Below the pieces are notes generated by a model. That model had not been told where the DNA came from. It searched no databases and saw only the letters and a list, made by a program, of their open reading frames with translations. Source: Loripinus fragilis (Eukaryota; Mollusca; Bivalvia; Lucinida; Lucinidae). Taken from it: a stretch of DNA of 64,000 bases. Below are positions 12,128 to 23,526 of the stretch, one piece after another (the first letter of the stretch is position 1; the number at the start of each line of letters is the position of its first letter). The stretch lies in the NCBI GenBank assembly GCA_964019695.1, contig OZ026519.1:29727213-29791212 (forward strand), in the 5' to 3' direction. The translations under genes and the position numbers were made by a program.

Positions 12128-12991
12128 TACTTAACGCCAGTAAAAACGCAACTTTTACAGTATAATCTTACTCGAGATTTAATGCTATTTTATCATTCTA
12201 ATAAATTAAAAGGCATAACCCTATGCTCGCGATATCACGCCAATACTCTTATGGTGCAGATAAAGCAGTCCAGATAAGCCAGCCTGTATATTTTGATAAA
12301 GGGACACAACCCGAACTTCGACACAAAAACTGCAAAATCACCTTATTAATCTGGATAATAATTTATCAGATCTTCATTATGAATGGCTCTTTTGGATTTA
12401 AACTTTCGGAAATTTTCGGCATTGCTCTACTTCCTATACTAACGCAACAGATTTTTTTTGTCTTGAAATTTTGACCTTCAAAATGGTCTTCAAAGTTTCA
12501 GTATGAAAACCGGAAGTTAAGTAAAATGCGACACTTTCGACGGTAAATATTGTAATAAATGATTAACATAGGTTGTTACATCACAACTTACGTATGCCAA
12601 TTTTTAAATGATTCAGTTTAATTGAAGTTTTAGTGATTTCTCAAATTTTGGAGAAATTTCACAAAAAATTGAAATTTAAAACATAAATTTTAGGTCCTTC
12701 CAGCAAAGTGAATTTTATTTTGTAAACCATTTTTGTTTGTTTGAGTGAAACGCAGTACTTGCACACTGAAATTGAATAAAATTTCAAAATTAAATATGGT
12801 TACCAAAAAAATTGATGAATTGGTCATTTTTCACCAAATTTTAGGCAGAAGTGTGCAATTGAGCTCAAGTTTTGGTAAAACTTTCTCCTACGTTAGGAAC
12901 GCGTGTTAGTTCAACAACAAAGTGTATCAAGCTGATATTTGTAGGAAAAATAACACTTGTACCAGTTGCGTTTTTAATGGCTTTAAGTATA
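12128..12991 (-). mobile_element. 860-bp MITE, right member of an inverted pair
   Basis: This is a reverse-complement copy of 10683-11537 with scattered substitutions, bounded by CTTAACGCCAGTAAAAACGC and GGCTTTAAG next to TATA. Between the pair (11740-12127) is a stretch also related to 37380-37560 (AAATGTGTTCGC, AGATGCTGCAG, AGATGCACTCTTTGA), another dispersed repeat. From 13000 to 13920 no gene is seen. Confidence 0.7.
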
Positions 12992-13923
12992 TATAGGAAA
13001 TCGCGCCTGGTTCGCTTGTGCGTTAAGCTACTGGGGTCATCTCGAAACCGCCCGTTTTAGATCACGTGCATAAGAGAAAAATAGCACGTCATGCGTAATC
13101 ACAGCTTCTGCTCCTATAAATATTCACGCTCAAATTAGATTCTGTACTTTATGGATTTGCAAACAGCATGATTATGCCATGCACAGCCGCTGAATAACGG
13201 TATATTCACAGCTTGTGAAGTATATTCACAGCTTGTGAGACGAACCCTTTCTGTCACTAAAAGACTTAAAATTTTTGGCTAAATTCAGTTTATCGCAAAT
13301 TATTCATCTATGTACACAAAACTCTGTTTGGGCCACAAGCATCAAACCTTTTGGAGAAATTGGCGCTTATTTTCCTGTACAACTTTCATCGCGATCATAT
13401 TTTGCTAACATTAAAAGTAAAAAAACTATCGTGGAAAATCAATGTGGAAAGCATAAAAACTAGAGTTTAGGAGACAATATCTACCCAGAAATAAAAGCCC
13501 CCTTGTAACTTCGTATAATGTAGTCAAGTGGAGACTGTGTGGTAATTTAACTAAACAGAGATATTCAATGATAACAGGTGTATGTTAAACATGCCATTTG
13601 CTTGATAAAATAATATGAAATAGGCACACCTAATGGGCAACCAACCACTATTTGATCTGAGAGGATAGCACGGTATACGGTATTTCTTGTGAGTCGGTAC
13701 TCGTGTGATTATAAAAAGTAAGGAAGAAGGCAAATATCAGGAATCGATACAATTAGTACCACACCTGGCAAAGAACACCTTATGAAAAGTGACAAAAGGG
13801 TTTCAGTAAATTGTCATTGCTCTGAGTATGCATAAGGAAATAAAATAATCCTGCAAGTTATTTTAAAGGCGCTGGGACTCATGAACGGAAGTTCCTATTG
13901 GATACCATAAGGATCTTAATTTG

Positions 13924-14100
13924 AGCAGCGAGATGTGATTTCCATTTTGACAAGTGTAGACTCAGACGAGCCTGTGCAGTCTCCTTTTAAGCTTAAAAAT
14001 TCCAAATGATGTTCAGCATAACATGCATAAAAAAGTCAAGCTACTAGCAAAGGCTCTGATCAGACTGCGTGTATGCGTGTATGTTCTCTTGCTACTAGCT
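13924..14100 (-). mobile_element. foldback MITE, family A, truncated copy
   Basis: It matches the family A body (GTGTAGACTCAGACGAGCC, CTCCTTTTAAGCTTA, GCAAAGGCTCTGATCAGACT) but lacks the right terminus. It is in the long intron between the sushi and EGF-like exons. The remaining sequence to 15100 is AT-rich with no gene. Confidence 0.65.
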
Positions 14101-15100
14101 TGACTAGTTCTGATTCTCATTTTTTTTCATGTTGCATTCAACTTTTCATAAAATGATATGAAAACAGCAAATGATATGCATTTACAACAGCCAAGAACAA
14201 TACATTTAGCAGTATTATAGGTATATATTATCTTAGGTACCCTAAGTTCTAACGTTCATAACTGACCTGAAAAGTTATAAAAAAATTGAAAGTAATTGTT
14301 AGTTGCTCCCATTTTTAACCTTGTAATAATTATTATTTACATTCAATTTCTGTAATTAAAGAAATGTTTGTATTACAATTACATGCAATTACTTAAGAAA
14401 ATGTAATTATGTTAAAATTTATTACAATCACAATTTTACTTAACCTAACTCTACTTTAGTGTTTGCCATACTTTCCGGTTAGGGGGTTTCTGTCCTCAAA
14501 AGGTTAAATAACTTTGATGTTCGAACATTTGGAACACCTTTCTTTCTGTTCTCAAATAAATGTTGGTTATTATAGCTAGAATCTAAAAAGGATTGGCAGT
14601 ATAGCAAACAGAGAAGAACCTGAGCAGAGTGCTTCTTCAGAAGCTGTCTGATGTGTTTCTGCTCTGTTCATTATGTATTTTTTGTCAGGCTACTAGCATG
14701 TGAAAAGTTTGAACATTAACCCTAAGTGTATTTCCATTGTTAGGGTTGTTCAACTGTTGTTTTGGCGATTTTTTTCAATCGTATTTTGAAAGAACATTTG
14801 GTAGGCAAAATAGTGAAGACCATGATCATGCGCCGCATTTTGCAAGAATATGGTCTGATCAGGGTCTGCATGTTTTTCATTGTCACACAGAAGTACCAAT
14901 GTGCTAATATGGCAGAACAATATCAAGTTGGTCCAGGGTCTTTCAAATTTGGATAAATAATTCTACATTGGAAATATGTTCAAGAAGCAAGCAAGCACAT
15001 GTATGACCCGGAAATGTCACAATCACAGACCTACCAACAACGAGGAGGAGACAATTAACACTAACAGTCACATGACAGCAAGAACACAAAAATACAAAAT

Positions 15101-15342
15101 CATGGGTGAAAGTTCAAAACTTCCAAAATCCTGAACTCAGAAAATCAGAATTTAAAACTTGCTGGATGCCTCCAAAATATAAAATTATCCAAGTTTAATG
15201 GTCAAATACCTTTAGAAAAACTTAAAGTATTTCAGAAAAGCTATTATTACCTGCAGAATTCAGCATTTTGAGGCTGACTTTACACAGAAAGTCAGCCTCA
15301 AAATCCTGAATTCAGAAAACATCCTTAAAACTTTCACCCATG
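15101..15342. mobile_element. foldback MITE, family C (CATGGGTGAAAGTT ends)
   Basis: Inverted termini CATGGGTGAAAGTT and AACTTTCACCCATG enclose an inner stem (CATTTTGAGGCTGACTTT / AAAGTCAGCCTCAAAATCC). Related copies are at 44853-44919 (internally deleted), 48468-48745 and 60340-60510. It ends 119 nt before the EGF-like exon. Confidence 0.7.
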
Positions 15343-15460
15343 CAACATGGACAATTCCATACTTATTATTTCAATATGTATGGGATAATCCATCAGAATG
15401 AAAAGTATAAAGTACAGAAATTTCATGTGCTGTCTTGTTTTTTTTTTATTTCTTTTGCAG

Positions 15461-15586
15461 TGACAATGTTCACTCCCTGTAACCCAGGTAATGACTGCCT
15501 GGAGGATAACTCTGAGTGCCGTTCTGGCGCCTGTGCTTGTCAACTTGGATACAGTTATAATCCCGCCCTGTATACATGCGTAACAG
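15461..15586 (+). CDS. EGF/EB-like cysteine-rich exon of the modular protein (internal exon)
   Basis: The exon is 126 nt, phase 1-1, with a strong polypyrimidine acceptor (T-run then TCTTTTGCAG) and donor CAG|GTAAGA. It encodes about 42 residues: TPCNPGNDC, NSECRSGACAC, GYSYNPALYTC. Six cysteines with CxC followed by a G-Y pair fit an EGF-like or EB module, common in invertebrate secreted and scavenger-receptor-type proteins. No calcium-binding consensus is evident. The phase matches the sushi exon upstream and the terminal PAN exon downstream. The frame remains open briefly past the donor, but consensus splice sites and the domain boundary argue the exon ends at 15586. Confidence 0.75.
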
Positions 15587-15686
15587 GTAAGATAGGTCAA
15601 AATAAGTCAATCACAATATATGTCTGTACTTCTTATGGCTACTGATTAATTATACTTCAGTTGTTTTTATTATATGGGGTTAAGTT

Positions 15687-15755
15687 GTATGTATGTATGT
15701 ATGTATGTATGTATGTATGTATGTATGTATGTATGTATGTATGTATGTATGTATG
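15687..15755. repeat. (GTAT)n microsatellite
   Basis: About 17 uninterrupted tetranucleotide units. It lies in the intron 100 nt after the EGF-like exon. Confidence 0.95.
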
Positions 15756-16160
15756 AAAGACTTTAGAAATGCCAACACGAATTTCCCTTTTTCTCTTTCA
15801 AATTACAGTTGAACATAAACTTCCTTTCTTTGATGGTATCACCATGAGTTGGCTTTGTCAGCCAACACTTTAGTTTTAACTGTACAACTAAGCTCGACGG
15901 CATAACTGTATCAAATGAAATTAGTCACTAAAACATTTTCTTAAACAAGGGCGATATTTTGACATTGAATGAAACAGTACCAACAGATAAACATCAAATA
16001 AGCAAACAATGTGTAATGCTGGCAGGCAAATCAATCCTATATTGATGACTAACAAAGTCCATGACACACACGTGATACTTCTTGTTTTTCTTAAATTAAA
16101 GAAGGGAATTATTTGATACTAAGTAATAAAAAAACTTACATTCTTAAAATAAGTAAGAGT

Positions 16161-16772
16161 GCAAAGATCCGGAATCGATACAATCAAGTACCACACCTGA
16201 CCCAGGATACCAATGGGAAAGTGACAAACTCACAGTTAGACACCACAAACGAGAGCCAAGAGATCAGCCCTTTCCCAGCAGGTGACCACAAAGCACATAT
16301 ATACAGACGTGCACAAAGACATAGCAAACACAAGACAGAACAAAAACAATAAAGATCCACAAAAGAAGTACCGCCTTGGAATGGTGAGTAAAATATTTTA
16401 CAGCAGGGCTTAAACCTGTTTCACGGCGCCAACCTCACCCTTAATTCAGATGTGGATCAAGACACATAGATATTTGGTTTGCATGAAAGACCCCTAACTT
16501 ATCAATGCATCATCTCCTAAAACATATAAATCAAGATATAACAAGGAGATAAAGCAAAGATAAGGACTCAACAGTAAATAAAACTGAACACCGGAGCAAA
16601 AGAAATCCAACAGGTAAACCCCGGTGGGCCAACAAACAGCCAAAGCATCAGGCCCCTACCATCTTATCAATAGATTAGTCTTTAAGTCGGAACCATCATA
16701 GAGTCTGAAGTCTGACCCACTGGCTTGCAATTAAAGAGAAAAGCAAAGTTGCCAACCCTGATTGGGTTGACC
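16161..16772 (-). repeat. Penelope-like element 3' flank, copy 1
   Basis: The 612 bp start GCAAAGATCCGGAATCGATA and end TGATTGGGTTGACC. They are repeated with few differences at 57716-58328, and a short degraded piece occurs near 13739-13800 (GAATCGATACAATTAGTACC). This copy abuts the RT pseudogene and lies downstream of it on the - strand, so it is probably the 3' non-coding region or pseudo-LTR of the same element. Confidence 0.7.
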
Positions 16773-16807
16773 ACCAAGCATGCAGTCTGTTGCAATACAT
16801 TAATGTT

Positions 16808-17703
16808 TTAGCCAATCTTTTTATAATGGGAAATTATTTTAACGAACTGCGCTGAAAAATTATTAGAGCCAACAATCTTCTTCATCTTATACACCAAGTC
16901 ACCATAGAAATCAGGTTCTGAAAGTCCCTGGCGCAAGAGAGATTTAAGTCCAACTTGGAATAATTTAGAAATCAAATGGGAAATTGACAATTTCAAAATC
17001 AAAGTTTTCACATTTATCATAAATTTTGGTAGAAACAATATCATTAGATATTGACAAATGCAAGTCTAAAAATGGGGCTTCAGTATCAGAGGTATTGGCT
17101 TTATTCAGTTGGAGCTATGAAGGGTATATTTGACTAACCATATTGTCAAAATAAACATTATTAATATTTAAAATATCATCCAAATATCTGGATGTAGTGT
17201 TAAACGCATCAATAACATCAGCCTGCTTATCATCAGAAAGAGACATCATAAAGTCCCTCTCATAACAAAACAGGAATAAATCTGCAACCAGTGGAGCACA
17301 ATTAGTGCCCATAGGAATCCCAACTACTTGTCTATACAGTTTGGTGCCAAATCGAATCAAAATGTTGTCCAACAAAAAGGTCAGCGCATCACATACATTT
17401 TGACACGACCATGCATGATATTTTTTTAGGTTTTTCTGAAGTAAAAAATGCATTTCTGTCATTACATGCAAGGTAAGGAGAGCCTTCTCTCTGGAAGATT
17501 CTTTCAATAAGATCAAATAGTTTATCTTTAATTAAATTATGAGGTAAATTAGTGTAAAGAGTAGAAAAATCATAAGTAGACAAACTGGTCGCATTGAAAT
17601 CTCTACCTTTAAGTTTATCTAAAATTTCACCTGAATTTTTAATAGACCAAAATAAGTTTTTTACCGGATCTCTCATATACCTTTTCACAATACTTGATAA
17701 CAT
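16808..17703 (-). pseudogene. Penelope-like reverse transcriptase, broken
   Basis: RT motifs are recognisable in order on the - strand: YDFSTLYTNLPH, then (in another frame) GIPMGTNCAPLVADL and RYLDDIL with the catalytic DD, then LLRQGLSEPDFYGDLVYK. These resemble the RT core of Penelope-like elements abundant in molluscs. Three lesions are visible: a frameshift at a homopolymer near 17420, an in-frame TAG near 17113, and an internal deletion near 16985 joining distant parts. No GIY-YIG endonuclease domain is seen. The copy sits in the last intron of the + strand modular gene, in opposite orientation to it, and is not expected to be active. Confidence 0.8.
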
Positions 17704-19009
17704 GTTTTATAAAACTTCTTACAATTAACTTTATTTTCAAATCACATAACATTTGACAATGTATACATCAAATGCATCCATAAACAGCTAAAAATGAAAA
17801 AGAATTTTAGGTGAAGCAAAGAAAAAAACTAACAGACAGCAAATTCCCAATGGTCAGACACATTTCAGAAGGTGCCTGCCATATCTAAAAATCTGAGAAT
17901 GTGTTTGACTAAAGGCATACCAAGAGTGTTTTACTGTTTAGGAATGTAATTAGGGCATGCATTTATTTAGATACACTAATGTATTAAACACATAAATTAG
18001 CTATGTTATGCGAATAGCAATGTCATGCTTACTTATGGCAAAGTCTTGACTCGTCAACACCAAAAACACAATTTACAAGTTGTTTTATTGTCATATGATA
18101 AATGCTATCTAATATTTTTTTACCAATTATTGAATTCAATGAAGATTGCAAAAATGATACAATTCTAGTCAAAGCTTCCCATGAATGTCTCATATCAGTT
18201 CAATTTTAGAAATAATAATCCAAACAAAAAGAATTCGGAGCAATACCCAAATAAACAATAATAAGCTATTGTGACACGTGTATGGAAAAGTATCAATAGG
18301 CAGCCTGAAAAGTGTATGATTGCTATATTTTGTTTCACTTAGTATATCATTTGTAGTTTGTTAGACTTTGATTAATTTTTAAGTTAATGGTTTATCTAAC
18401 TTCGCTTTGAATTGTTGTATACTGTTTCAAGAAATTTCCAGACTTCCGCATATGACCTTTATTACTCATTTCCTGTTTGTTAAATTTACTGGAGGGAAGA
18501 GCTCTTGAGTAAATTATATGTTTTTGCTTCTAGTAATTATCTTGTTTGATTAATATGATCTCAAATTAACATCACTGACGGAACTGTTGTTTTTTTAATC
18601 ATTCCCAACACAAGTAAGCTTTGAAAATCATTTTGTCATTATTTCATCTCATCCTATGAGTTATATATTAACTGCGTGCATATATTTATATTCAGGAAAC
18701 CACATACACATATTTGACTGCATTCAAATCATTCAGGTTGATAACGTTGGTAGTTGTAATGAATTCAATGAATAGAAAAACGGTTTACACAGTTCAAGAG
18801 AATATGCATGTGTTAACCTTAGACCGACCATTATTTTACATTTTTTATGTCTTGAAAGGGTATTGTTATTGTGTATCCTTACTCGTAGTGCTGTACATAA
18901 GCTTATTGTCAGCATATTATTATCTGATTTGCTTACTGCGCTTTACTAACGTATTGCTTATATAACACTACACATACTCCTATGAGCACACACTGGACAA
19001 TTTTTAGAT
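17704..19009. other. intron sequence without recognisable features
   Basis: AT-rich sequence. The small frames on both strands lack splice context, domain patterns or codon-like composition. The boundary of the Penelope-like element upstream of its RT (about 17750) cannot be fixed. Confidence 0.5.
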
Positions 19010-19150
19010 TTTTAAAGAAATGAATTTGATTTTTGGAATGTCCATGAAATCATGAATACTTCCGGTCTCTTGCAAAGTAAGTGAGGCTTCACATTAACTT
19101 TGCAAGATACCTGAAGTATTCATGATTCCATGAACATTTAAAAAATTGAA
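19010..19150. repeat. palindromic foldback element
   Basis: The left arm GTCCATGAAATCATGAATAC pairs with GTATTCATGATTCCATGAAC on the right, with an inner stem CTCTTGCAAAGT / ACTTTGCAAGATAC around a short loop. It has no coding content. Confidence 0.7.
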
Positions 19151-19623
19151 CGTATTGCTTATATTTTCATTTTATTAAAAATATCTAAAGTATAGAAATT
19201 ATTGATAATTTAGGGAAAAAAAAAGTTTTGTATTGAATATGCATTTGTATTAACCGTTTTGTTGGAGTGTAAGGAAAAATGGAACAACCAGTGTGAACAC
19301 TGACAGCCAATGGAGCAAACAAGAGGCTTGTCTTGCATATGCGACTCAGGTGTGGCTCGCTGCAAATCATAACACCAGTATTACTTCTGGCGAATGAATT
19401 CGATGTTCGAAGCCTATTGCACGGGCAAGTGAGCTTGGCAGCTGCCAATCAAATTTATGTCATTTATGAGGCTATGAATGGTTGCAAAAATCTAAAGTGT
19501 CATTAAAGGCTTGCTTTGAAAATGTATATATTACTATATGAACTTCAGGTTTTCAGTCAACATAGTGATGTATTTCCATAATCAAAAGACAAGCATCATG
19601 TGAATGATAAACATTGCACATGT

Positions 19624-19857
19624 GAGCCATGACATGAGTTTTCGAACAATGTGGTTTGTGCGACCAGCAAATGTTCAGACCAGCCTGCGCATACGCGCAG
19701 TCTGATCAGAGCCTTTGCTAGTCGCTTGAATATTCTAGGAGTGTTAAGCTAATGAGCGAACATCATTTGGAGCTCTAAGCTTAAAAGGAAGCTGCATAGG
19801 CTCGTTTGAGTCTACACTTGTCAAAATGCCACATTGTTGGAAATCTCATGTCACGAA
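19624..19857 (+). mobile_element. foldback MITE, family A, copy
   Basis: It starts GAGCCATGACATGAGTTTTC and ends GGAAATCTCATGTCACG, with the internal GACCAGCCTGCGCATACGCG core. It is full length with minor divergence. Confidence 0.75.
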
Positions 19858-19889
19858 TAGCTAGAAACCTTAAATTTCGCTTGTCGCAA

Positions 19890-20330
19890 GTTTAGATAAG
19901 AAGAAGAAGAATTTTATTAACCTCATAATAGGTCAATAGGGGTCGAGGCCATCCCCCATTAACCTTACAATCAAAAGAAATATTATCTGCAATAGGCCAT
20001 ACGGGCCCTTGAGCAGATAATCATATATAAACAAGTTTACTAAGTATCTGCATGGCGGACAGTGTAGAAACCATATGACTCTGTATTTAGACCGATATAA
20101 TTCAGAGGAACTGACCAAATGTCGTGACGCACGACCTCTCGTCTTCTCCCTGAATTTAGTTCTGCAATATTACTTTTACTTTTATCAATATCTTTCAAGA
20201 TTACATTTAAACCAGCATTTACTGTTGATCGCCATACAGATGCAAAAATACAAATTCCTATGTCAAATAACACAATACTGTGTATCTAGATATAATATTA
20301 AGTTTCTACCTTACTTACATTGACAGCACA
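19890..20330 (-). mobile_element. possible non-LTR retrotransposon 3' end
   Basis: Read on the - strand, a degraded stretch ends TATGAGGTTAATAAAATTC followed by TTCTTCTTCTTA, a short simple-repeat tail like those terminating CR1/L2-type LINEs. A preceding motif encoding VNGGWPRP-like residues also fits such tails. No RT or endonuclease is left, so this is a weak call. Confidence 0.35.
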
Positions 20331-20382
20331 CAAAAGGACGTAAATATATACATATACATATGTATAGGTATATATACATATC

Positions 20383-20458
<76 letters not shown>
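20383..20458. repeat. (GATA)n microsatellite
   Basis: About 18-19 uninterrupted GATA units, preceded by a TATACATATACATATG-type purine-pyrimidine tract. Confidence 0.95.
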
Positions 20459-20935
20459 TTTGTTAAACCAAAATACTTGATTATTGACTATATATATTAT
20501 TGATACTGCCAAACTATTTACAAAATGGTAGCCTTTTTAGTACTCGTGTTTCCAGTGCAGTCAATTTAGCTCAATTACCAATGAAGACATTAGGTCACCA
20601 GAAACATGATCGCCACTAAAGACAGACAGACAAAACGGTTATTCTCTTACGTCATGTACATGACATACAAGGAATAACATATAAACATACATGACAACAA
20701 GGTTGGTATTACAAAATAATGTTTTTAGGGAGAATGTGCAGTCCAAAATTGATAATTGGATCGTTACAGCACATAAAAATAAAATTGCCAGCATATTTAT
20801 AGTGTGATAATTCTGAAATGGGAAACGTAATGAAATTTTATTATAAAACTGCATGGTTGACAACATTGTGATATTTTCCTATATCCGAAAGATGGGTACA
20901 AATATTAATGTATTAAGATATTATACTTTCCACAA

Positions 20936-21004
20936 AGCGAATAACAAAGGCGCTGATAAGTCTGCGAGGATGCGCAGGCTGGTCTGCGCCTTTGTTGTTC
21001 ACTA
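20936..21004. repeat. short hairpin element (GCGAATAACAAAGGCGCTGAT type)
   Basis: AACAAAGGCGCTGATAAGTC pairs with GGTCTGCGCCTTTGTTGTTC around GATGCGCAGG. Related short hairpins are at 32046-32125 and 32275-32340. It lies 81 nt upstream of the terminal PAN exon. Confidence 0.65.
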
Positions 21005-21085
21005 ACTCCCGAAGACAGGGTTTCTCACGTTGAGGCCCATATGAAGGTTTTGTTTCTTAGGTCGATATGATATTTTACATTTCAG

Positions 21086-21351
21086 ACTGTACTGATTATG
21101 GATCCAATTTTCAAGAATTTGAAGGGACTCGACTATCTGGACATGCTATAGTTAATTATGCAGATTATTCAGTAGAACAGTGTAAGGATGCCTGCGTGAA
21201 TGCAATCGTGTTGCATGGATCAAAATGTTTGTCCTTCAACTTTGATCTTATGACAAATGAATGCCAGTTGAACAGAGGATCTGCATCAACCTCAAGGGTA
21301 GACATGGAGCCAATGTCCTCATTTATATATCAGAGTCGCGATTGTATATAG
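21086..21351 (+). CDS. terminal PAN/apple-domain exon of the modular protein
   Basis: The acceptor is TATTTTACATTTCAG; the exon enters in phase 1 and runs 266 nt to TAG at 21349-21351. It encodes a PAN/apple domain of about 87 residues: CTDYGSNFQEFEG, then VEQCKDACV, KCLSFNFD, NECQLNRG and RDCI just before the stop. The domain ends the protein, so the chain terminates with a PAN module and no transmembrane tail or GPI signal. This suggests a secreted protein, at least for this isoform. It resembles the 4022-4321 domain more than expected by chance in cysteine placement and the C-x-x-YGS-x-FQ start. A consensus poly(A) signal follows about 100 nt after the stop. Confidence 0.82.
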
Positions 21352-21452
21352 TTGTGATACCGTGCTGTATGCTAATTTGGCGCACCTAATAGTTTGAGCT
21401 GAATTTGCAAGTGTTAACTGATCTACTCAGAATTATTTATTATATCAGAGTG

Positions 21453-21458
21453 AATAAA
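21453..21458 (+). promoter_or_regulatory. poly(A) signal AATAAA of the PAN/sushi/EGF gene
   Basis: Canonical AATAAA about 100 nt after the TAG. Cleavage is expected 10-30 nt downstream, giving a short 3' UTR. Confidence 0.7.
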
Positions 21459-21617
21459 ATTATTTTCAACAGAATCAGCAAAATTTCAGTTTCATTTTAA
21501 GCAAATAATAGAATAAGCGATCAACGTCATTTGTGGAGGTGGGGTTTTGTGGGAGTCTGTAATTGTTTTATGTTTTGTTGTTTGTTACTTTATGTCCATT
21601 CTAGTATTACAATCATC

Positions 21618-22500
21618 TTGATGGGGAAGAGACAGCTGGTTGCATTGCTTAATTTGTCTTCCTGGTGTTTCGTGATGGTTAGGTGGCTCTTCCTCACGAT
21701 GCCATGGGGTTGTCTGCGGTTTGTGATTGTTGTATTTCCTGATCATACTCACAATTTTAGGGATTTAGTGAAAAACAGTTTCTTCTAATTATTTTATATC
21801 TAATTTGGATTCACACTACAACATGTGATTGTCATATTCTTATGCACCAAATTAGACTACACAAGTGTAGATGATTATTCAGATCTGTTTTGGTCTACGA
21901 GAGCCACCTACCATTTGATTTTAACCCTTTATGCCCTGATGGTTTCTTCCTTCTGGTTTTAATACCATAGCCTTGTAATAGTCCATTGTAGCTGTATAAG
22001 TCGATCACAGGTTATAATTTCCAATTTGTTAAATGAATTTAATAAAACATGAGCATTTAATTAATGTTCCTCTATTTATACCACATACACATCATGGATA
22101 TTTCTTTTCGCCAATATCCAGTCCAGAATTTGTCAAAATCTTCCATTTCTGTACATAGAGGATCTACTAGAGTGCTCGTGTATTATTGAATTTTTCAAAC
22201 TGGGAACAGTTATTATGTCTCTTCTTGTCAGGGTCGGAGACATATTGTTCTTCCAAGTGAGTCGGTCTGTCTGTCACAAATTGTGTCAAATCTTGTTAAC
22301 TCAACTCCTCCTACAAATTTATCCGGTTCTTTTTGAAACTTTACAGGTGATTTTGTCAAATATATTGAGTATGATCAGGAAATACCACAATCACAAACTG
22401 CAGACAAACCCTTGGCACGGAAAGGAAGAGCGACACAACCACCACGAGACTCCAGGAAGACAAACTAAGCAAAGCAACCAGCTCTCTCTTCTCCATCAAA
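21618..22500. repeat. foldback element with about 130-bp inverted arms
   Basis: The left arm 21618-21752 (GGGGAAGAGACAGCTGGTTG ... GTATTTCCTGATCATACTC) is the imperfect complement of 22366-22500 (GTATGATCAGGAAATACCAC ... CAACCAGCTCTCTCTTC). Frames across the arms are not protein-like. Confidence 0.65.
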
Positions 22501-23040
22501 GTCTGAAGCTGTGCATGACATTTGGCTGTAATCCTTAGATTAGTTTTTGTCACTTTTTTGCAGTTTGAACTTAGTCATTTTGGGCTCTACTTCTACCAAA
22601 GCATATACAAACTCAGTATACAACTCCTCCTACAATTTTAGCTGGATCTTTTTGAAATCTTGCAGGTGGTTTTGTCAAGGTCTGCAAATGTGCATGACCT
22701 TTGACTGTAAACCTCAGATTAATGTTTGTCCCTTTTCACAATTTAGCCTCGACTGACTTATACCAAAGCATATAGACACTGGGTATCTTGTGAATGCAAC
22801 TCTTCTTACAATTTTACTGGGATCTTTTTTCAAACTTTGCAAGTGGTTTTTTTCAAGGTCTAAAGATGTGCATGACGTTTGGCTGTAATCATCAGATTAA
22901 CTTTTGTCACTTTTTGCAGCTTAAACTTAGTCATTTTTTGCGTAACTTCAACTTAAGCATTAATTTTTGACGGATCTTCTTGAAACTTTGCAGGTGTTTT
23001 TGTCACTGTCTGAAGATGTGCAAATGATTTAGATGCTCTA
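22280..23040 (+). repeat. tandem repeat, period about 180 bp
   Basis: Three to four diverged units share CTGTAATC..CAGATTAA.TTTTGTCAC, CAACTCCTCCTACAATTTTA and GATCTTTTTGAAACTTTGCA; anchors fall near 22524, 22704 and 22884. A long G-run follows at 23190-23206, where base count may be unreliable. Confidence 0.6.
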
Positions 23041-23435
23041 TGGATTTTCCAATCTATGATCATTTATTTTTTTCCCAAATTATAATTTTGCAATAGTTTA
23101 CTGCATTGGCAGGATATCTATCTTGAATATGAAGTTGATTGTATGCTTGAAAAAAGTACCATTATTTTATTTGACATTTGGATATTTCGGGGGGGGGGGG
23201 GGGGGCGGGGAGACATCTGTTCTTGTATAAAACCAATTCTAGTGATAAATTAGGCCAAGACATTTTATCACTTGAAGCAGCATGTTAAACTCATTGCCTC
23301 ATTAGTGTCTCCTGAAATATTTTTTTGAAAAAGTTACAACCAAACAGCATGAAAATTTTCCCAAGGACAAAGAGATAATAAAATCAATGATAAGGACCAC
23401 AAATTTTTATGTGAAAATGTCTGTGTCATTTATAG

Positions 23436-23526
23436 GTAACATTTATTGTTATGACCATCAAAACATAAAGTTACTAAATAATTGGGCCTTGGCACAAGGC
23501 AACCAGTCTACAGTGTTTGTGACAAG
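23436..23526 (+). CDS. candidate internal exon of an unidentified + strand gene
   Basis: Acceptor TGTGTCATTTATAG and donor ACAAG|GTAAGA bound a 91-nt segment open in only one frame (entry phase 1, exit phase 2). It encodes IYCYDHQNIKLL followed by a stretch ending STVFVT. The other two frames carry stops. I do not recognise the protein. It lies downstream of the poly(A) site of the PAN gene, so it would belong to a separate unit. A candidate terminal exon at 27115 is on the same strand, but the phases do not join directly, so at least one exon is missing or one of the calls is wrong. Confidence 0.3.

Noticed and set aside
13506..13522. TAACTTCGTATAATGTA, identical to 17 bases of a loxP site
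   Set aside because: Only one arm and part of the spacer are present; the second inverted arm is missing and nothing phage-like is near. Treated as chance.
19240..19440. EGF-like exon suggested by short cysteine-containing frames
   Set aside because: Stops in each frame, no matching phase 1 borders; at most a decayed exon.
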